Assembly: GCA_964410915.1 (NCBI GenBank)
Contig: CAYPIU010000061.1
Location: forward strand, 1 to 7,985
DNA length: 7,985 bases
Source of the DNA: CAZFJG01 sp964410915
GTDB taxonomy: Bacteria > Synergistota > Synergistia > Synergistales > JAFGMB01
Direction of reading: 5' to 3'
Both the position numbers and the translations under genes were made by a program. Under the pieces are notes generated by a model. The model did no database searches, was not told the DNA's origin, and was given only the letters and a program-made list of their open reading frames with translations. Position 1 is the first letter of the stretch. Every line of letters begins with the position of its first letter. This document shows positions 4,369 to 7,985 of the stretch, piece by piece.

Positions 4369-6883
4369 AAGAATGAGACAGATCAACGGCAGATCTTTCA
4401 AAAGCATTTTAACAGTTCTTGTGTGTTTTTCAGTTATAAGCATGAGTTGTCCCTGTTACGCAGATACTCTGGATGAGTGGACCTTATGGCCATCTTCTCC
4501 CTATCTTGGTGCAGTTTTCGAGAAATATAACAGACCTTATGATCCACTTGCGTTCACCATAGTGGGACAGGACCGTAACTTTCTTTCCTGGACTATCATA
4601 ATGGCCAATAGTTCATATGATTATGAATCTTCATGGGCAAGTGTCCTTTATCTGTCAAATCTTAATTCCGATCCCCCGGAAGTCACATCTTCGGATTCCG
4701 GAACCAGTCCCTTTTATTCAGGGACCCTCAAATATATGATCCATGATGGACATTCTGGCTATGATTTCTCAACTTCCTCTTATGTGGGTACCGATGATAT
4801 GAAAGATTTTGTAATTCCTTCCTATTCGCAGGAATGGTCAAGCGCAGATATTGTCGAGAGCGGGGTCTCATCCGTTGATATAATTGCAAACCAGACTTTT
4901 CCATGGGGAGAAGAATGGCTCAATTTTCTTACACAACAATCCAGGGGACCGGATCCGAAGTATTATATCGCTGATTCCGGCCATTCTGCACCGGTTCTCA
5001 CCTGGACCGACAATTACTGGGTATCAGAAATGGAGGGTATAAACAACGGAGAAAATTTCTTTAATTATCTGGATAGTGTCTATTCAAGCGAGAACTGGGG
5101 CGAAGCAGTCCTTTTCTACATGACCAATGAAGGCTGGGTGCACATGTTAGGAACTGATACCGAATCAGGGTATTTTTCCGAGAAGATCGCAACCATGCCC
5201 CTTCCCATGATGCAGTTCTCTCCATATTATGAACATTTTAAACAGGAATATGGTTATTACCCCAGGCTTACTCTTGCTGACGGGATGATAGAAGCGGTTG
5301 ATATAGAGGCGTCCCCCGGGCACTGGAGAAGAGTTCTTCTCGGTTCTTCAGGGATGGGAAGCAGACTTATTCCCAAGTCTCCCGCCCTTGAGGATCAGGT
5401 GGATATATGGGATCTTGAGACAGAACAGGATATCCAGTATATCCATGGAGAACAGCCAGTTTATGCAGCTGATGCACACAGCTTTGGCCTGTATGCACTT
5501 AATGTTGCCGAGAGCCCGGATATTACGCCTTCTTCCCCGGAGCTCCTCTGGTCAGTGTCCAACGCCTACTGGGGGGAAAATGAAGGAGTTATCATAAGGA
5601 ATGGTTCAATTCAGGAACACAGCGCCATAACAAGCGGGAATACAGCTCTTTACGGATACAAGGATCTCAAGATGTCCCTTTCACGTCCCACTGCGGGCTT
5701 CACGGAAGACCCGTCGGATTCCAGCAGGACCTGGAACGAGGTGATCATAGGAATAGACAGGGATCATGATTTCAATGCCTATGTAATAGACCCCAATACC
5801 GGGGATCTTCTCGCTGATCCTGTATTTCTCTCTTCCTCTCTGGATTTCGGAGATGGAGTTCTTACACCCTACTGGGATACTGACTACGAAGCTGGGTTTC
5901 CTACCAGATGCGGTGCTGTGGCTTCCAATTTATCTGGTTCAAAGTATAGTCTTCAATTGCAGAACAATGCCCAGCTGAATGAAATATACATACATCTTTC
6001 CAACGGCAAACTCTTTCAATGGGATATTCAGGAATGGTCGGAGAATGGTACCGGGCCAAGGCTGGTAATGGAGATGTATTACCAGATGAGCCTGAAAAAC
6101 GCCATTGGGAACGACTATAAGAAGACAGCCCTCGGGGCTGCCAGCATGCAGGATTTCGATGCCACATACAAGAGGACTGCGATCAATGAAGATTCAGGAG
6201 AAGCCTATCACAGGTTTGTGGCCTTCGTGGTAAAGGACGGCACAGGAGAATATGATGAAGAAACCTCTCTTGAGACAAAGGATGATATAAGACACCTCGT
6301 TGTGCTTGATATAACGAATATCCTGAAACATTATGATAATAATGGAGATCTTATAATCCTTGATCCTGCTGCCTTTGGAAGAGGGAACCAGACCGTTATA
6401 CTTCCTCTTACCACAGAACAGGACGGTTCGGATTACCGTTACGGCTGGCAAATGTACCTTGCAGGAGCAGATCCATCTGAGGAAAAGTACTGGAACCAGG
6501 ATATCGCCATTTCATCACCGATCTTCTATTATGACAGGCTTATCCTTGCAAGTTACGAACCAGATACAAATAACAGTCACATATATGTCCTGCCCATATC
6601 AAAGGAAGATATGGATTATCTTGCTTCTGATCCTGGCGGTAACAGGCTTCGCAAGTCCGGAAACAGTTACTACCTTGAAGAAGGCGGGACCATATTGACT
6701 TATGATGATACACAGTTTGCAGGAGGAGCAGCTATAGACGAGGAAGGTAATATCTATGTAGGAACAAGTGATGGAGATATGGTGGAAAGGAACCTGGGAG
6801 AATTTCTTCCTTCGCTGAATGCCTCCGGTGGATCTGGTTATGTCGGGAGTGGAGATATCCTTTACTGGAAAGTAGTGGATTGA
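4361..6883 (+). CDS. PilY1-like secreted pilus-tip protein (C-terminal beta-propeller type)
   Basis: This 840-residue protein has a Sec signal peptide: a basic start, a hydrophobic core at about 15-29, and a likely cut after A34 (CYA|D). PilY1-propeller features appear in order: TNEGWVH (255-261, compare the family NDGMLHAF), ADG (306-308), WRRVLLGSSGMG (322-333, compare W-TVLVGG-G-GG), FGLYALNV (375-382, compare YALDVT), a C517 segment and SNGKLFQWDI (547-556, compare GNLWRFDL). IDRDHDFNAYVID (465-477) and DNNGDLIILD (659-668) resemble acidic Ca2+-binding loops. It is shorter than PilY1 of Pseudomonas, with no recognisable von Willebrand A domain. The expected role is pilus-tip adhesin and regulator of extension. 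The GTG at 4361 couples it to the pilin; an in-frame ATG at 4373 is possible and neither has a strong SD. Confidence 0.72.
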   Translation: MIKRMRQINGRSFKSILTVLVCFSVISMSCPCYADTLDEWTLWPSSPYLGAVFEKYNRPYDPLAFTIVGQDRNFLSWTIIMANSSYDYESSWASVLYLSNLNSDPPEVTSSDSGTSPFYSGTLKYMIHDGHSGYDFSTSSYVGTDDMKDFVIPSYSQEWSSADIVESGVSSVDIIANQTFPWGEEWLNFLTQQSRGPDPKYYIADSGHSAPVLTWTDNYWVSEMEGINNGENFFNYLDSVYSSENWGEAVLFYMTNEGWVHMLGTDTESGYFSEKIATMPLPMMQFSPYYEHFKQEYGYYPRLTLADGMIEAVDIEASPGHWRRVLLGSSGMGSRLIPKSPALEDQVDIWDLETEQDIQYIHGEQPVYAADAHSFGLYALNVAESPDITPSSPELLWSVSNAYWGENEGVIIRNGSIQEHSAITSGNTALYGYKDLKMSLSRPTAGFTEDPSDSSRTWNEVIIGIDRDHDFNAYVIDPNTGDLLADPVFLSSSLDFGDGVLTPYWDTDYEAGFPTRCGAVASNLSGSKYSLQLQNNAQLNEIYIHLSNGKLFQWDIQEWSENGTGPRLVMEMYYQMSLKNAIGNDYKKTALGAASMQDFDATYKRTAINEDSGEAYHRFVAFVVKDGTGEYDEETSLETKDDIRHLVVLDITNILKHYDNNGDLIILDPAAFGRGNQTVILPLTTEQDGSDYRYGWQMYLAGADPSEEKYWNQDIAISSPIFYYDRLILASYEPDTNNSHIYVLPISKEDMDYLASDPGGNRLRKSGNSYYLEEGGTILTYDDTQFAGGAAIDEEGNIYVGTSDGDMVERNLGEFLPSLNASGGSGYVGSGDILYWKVVD

Positions 6884-6908
6884 CATCATCGAAAGTGGTT
6901 TTTATAAA
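6880..6908 (+). promoter_or_regulatory. Strong promoter for nfi overlapping the PilY1-like stop codon
   Basis: TTGACA (6880-6885, perfect consensus) and TATAAA (6903-6908) are spaced exactly 17 bases apart. The TGA stop of the upstream gene is part of the -35 box. The predicted start near 6915 falls inside the 5' arm of the terminator hairpin (6910-6921), so transcripts from here would lack part of that hairpin. The downstream gene, nfi, otherwise has no visible promoter. Confidence 0.6.
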
Positions 6909-6945
6909 ACAGAGGCCAGCCTGGAAAGGGCTGGCCTCTGTTTTT
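6907..6945 (+). terminator. Intrinsic terminator after the PilY1-like gene
   Basis: CAGAGGCCAGCC (6910-6921) pairs perfectly with GGCTGGCCTCTG (6929-6940), 12 bp around a seven-base TGGAAAG loop. AAA before it (6907-6909) can extend the stem into the T-tract (6941-6945). It is a very strong terminator for the pilin/PilY1-like operon. The A-tract on the other side could allow some activity on the opposite strand. Confidence 0.93.
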
Positions 6946-6987
6946 CTCTGATTGGTGTATGCAAAGCAGAAGTATTACAATAAAGCA

Positions 6988-7665
6988 ATGGCTGAAGAAT
7001 ATTATCAAAAGGCATTAGCAACACAAATATCACTTCTTGATTTTCTGGATCTTTCTCCCTTTTGCAATTTACCTCCAAAATACATCGGAGGTATTGATGT
7101 CTCATATTCGATAGCCGGGAGGGATACCATGTCTTTTGCGGGACTCGTGGTTATGGAGTATGGAACCTGGCATATAGTTGAAAAAGTGTCTGCAAAAAAA
7201 GAGATATCCTTCCCCTACATACCGGGTCTTTTATCCTTCAGGGAATTGCCGGTGATAATGGATGCCTGGCAAAAACTCAGTCTTCTGCCTGATATATGGC
7301 TTGTTGACGGGGCTGGTGTAGCTCATCCGAGGAGAATGGGACTGGCAGCACATTTTGGCATACTGTCTGGTGAGCCCACAATAGGTGTTGCAAAAAGCAG
7401 ACTCATCGGTACTCATGTAGATGTCCCCATCGAAAAGGGATGCCGGGTTTCCCTTGAAGAGCATGGAGAGATCGTCGGTGCGGTCCTGAGAAGCAGAAGG
7501 AATGTACGGCCCCTTTACATAAGCCCCGGGAACCATGTCTCGATAGAGCAGGCTCCGGAGATAGTCCTGGCATGCTGTACAAAGTACCGGTTACCTGAAC
7601 CCACAAGGGCAGCTCATAATTATGTTACAGAATCAAGAAGGGATTTTTTACAATTAGATCAATGA
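6988..7665 (+). CDS. nfi: Endonuclease V (deoxyinosine 3'-endonuclease)
   Basis: Endonuclease V nicks DNA one phosphodiester 3' of deoxyinosine and other deaminated purines, starting their repair. The 225-residue product matches the family length (223 in E. coli). The motifs are in order: GGIDVSY (catalytic D37), FPYIPGLLSFRE (75-86, catalytic E86), VDGAGVAHPRR (106-116, metal ligand D107), PTIGVAKSRLIG, and YRLPEPTRAAH (H210). A109 replaces the His/Gln common in DGHG/DGQG. I chose the ATG at 6988 because it aligns with known starts. In-frame TTG 6952 or GTG 6955 would add up to 12 residues but lie close to the terminator T-tract; no candidate has a good SD. The gene sits between two pilin operons and probably has its own promoter, and it looks functionally unrelated to them. 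Confidence 0.93.
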   Translation: MAEEYYQKALATQISLLDFLDLSPFCNLPPKYIGGIDVSYSIAGRDTMSFAGLVVMEYGTWHIVEKVSAKKEISFPYIPGLLSFRELPVIMDAWQKLSLLPDIWLVDGAGVAHPRRMGLAAHFGILSGEPTIGVAKSRLIGTHVDVPIEKGCRVSLEEHGEIVGAVLRSRRNVRPLYISPGNHVSIEQAPEIVLACCTKYRLPEPTRAAHNYVTESRRDFLQLDQ

Positions 7666-7673
7666 CGTATAAT
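7647..7673 (+). promoter_or_regulatory. Possible promoter of the second pilin operon
   Basis: A perfect TATAAT (7668-7673) lies just after the nfi stop, with TTTACA (7647-7652) 15 bases upstream, a good -35 match but with short spacing. The leader to the pilin ATG at 7831 would be about 150 bases. A second weak -10-like TATACT (7748-7753) has no good -35. The 165-base gap 7666-7830 also has a small hairpin (AGATG 7705-7709 with CATCT 7716-7720). I see no terminator for nfi in it. Confidence 0.4.
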
Positions 7674-7830
7674 AAAAAACATGCAGTTAGTCAGAAAGTC
7701 CCGTAGATGTTGGTCCATCTGTCCCTGTATATAACAGCTTTTTAAGTTATACTGCAATTGGTGAATTGTAACTGGTTATTAACATCTGGTTTGTAATCTT
7801 TATACCTTTTTCGAAAATAGAGGTGGTTCT

Positions 7831-7985
7831 ATGTTCAGGAGAAGAAAGGGCTTCGCCCTTGGCCTTGTTCTAATAGTAATGATCGTGCTTATTGCAATGA
7901 GTGCCATAATTATGGATCTGACGACCAACTACACAAGCTCATCTCAATCCGTAATAGATAACGAAAAACTTATGAACGCAGCCCA
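7831..7985 (+). CDS. Second PilX-like minor pilin (partial, runs off the window)
   Basis: The first 51 codons are present. MFRRRKGFALGLVLIVM is again a prepilin leader (cut predicted after G7) with a hydrophobic helix to about residue 32 and Leu at mature position 5. Aligned by eye with the pilin at 3787, about two thirds of roughly 50 N-terminal residues are identical, including LVLIVMI, SA-IMD-TTNY and NAA. The DNA has diverged at many synonymous sites, so the duplication is not recent. AGAGGTGG (7819-7826) precedes the ATG and resembles the first gene's GGAGGTG. It is probably followed by another PilY1-like gene, but that lies outside the window. Confidence 0.75.
   Translation, partial: MFRRRKGFALGLVLIVMIVLIAMSAIIMDLTTNYTSSSQSVIDNEKLMNAA

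Noticed and set aside
4424..4462. Lipoprotein signal at C30 of the PilY1-like protein
   Set aside because: Residues before C30 (S-M-S) do not fit the lipobox [LVI]-[ASTVI]-[GAS]-C. A standard signal peptidase I site after A34 fits better.
7705..7768. Small inverted repeats in the gap before the second pilin (7705-7720 and CAATT/AATTG near 7755-7768)
   Set aside because: They are five-bp stems without a T-tract or other context, expected by chance in AT-rich DNA. They are not supportable as a terminator or operator.
3612..7985. Mobile-element insertion carrying the pilus cassette
   Set aside because: No transposase, integrase, inverted repeats, target duplications or attachment sites are visible at the borders, and base composition looks similar to the flanks by eye. 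The tRNA-Trp at 251-326 shows no repeated 3' end elsewhere in the window.

Overview
The window is bacterial chromosomal DNA of moderate G+C. It begins in the last 17 codons of an elongation factor Tu gene and runs through a classic, co-oriented translation/transcription block: tuf (end) – rpmG – tRNA-Trp(CCA) – secE – nusG – rplK – rplA – rplJ – rplL. Every gene is on the + strand. The organism is probably a diderm, because a type IV pilus minor-pilin-like gene and a PilY1-like gene follow. The ribosomal proteins look Firmicutes- or Synergistota-like to me, but I cannot fix the phylum from this window.

Positions 1-3611 hold the ribosomal block. Its spacers are rich in RNA structure. A GC-rich hairpin sits between the Shine-Dalgarno (SD) sequence and the start codon of nusG. 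Two stem-loops lie between nusG and rplK. A mimic of the 23S rRNA L1-binding site sits just upstream of rplA. An L10-type leader ending in an intrinsic attenuator precedes rplJ. These suggest that L1 and L10(L12)4 autoregulate their own synthesis.

Positions 3612-3786 hold a strong terminator directly abutting a good sigma70-type promoter. The block therefore ends after rplL, and rpoB/rpoC, its near-universal neighbours, are not next.

Positions 3787-6883 hold a two-gene, translationally overlapping cassette: a PilX-like minor pilin and an 840-residue secreted protein resembling the C-terminal beta-propeller region of PilY1. A second pilin paralogue starts at 7831 and runs off the window, so the cassette may be repeated in tandem.

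Positions 6880-7665 hold endonuclease V (nfi), which repairs deaminated purines. It sits between the two pilin genes. It appears to be driven by a promoter whose -35 box overlaps the PilY1-like stop codon and whose predicted transcription start lies inside the terminator hairpin of the upstream operon.

The points most worth checking are the missing rpoBC adjacency, the possibly repeated PilX/PilY1-like cassette, the nusG SD-hairpin-AUG arrangement, the L1 mimic in the rplK-rplA spacer, and the promoter nested in a terminator upstream of nfi.
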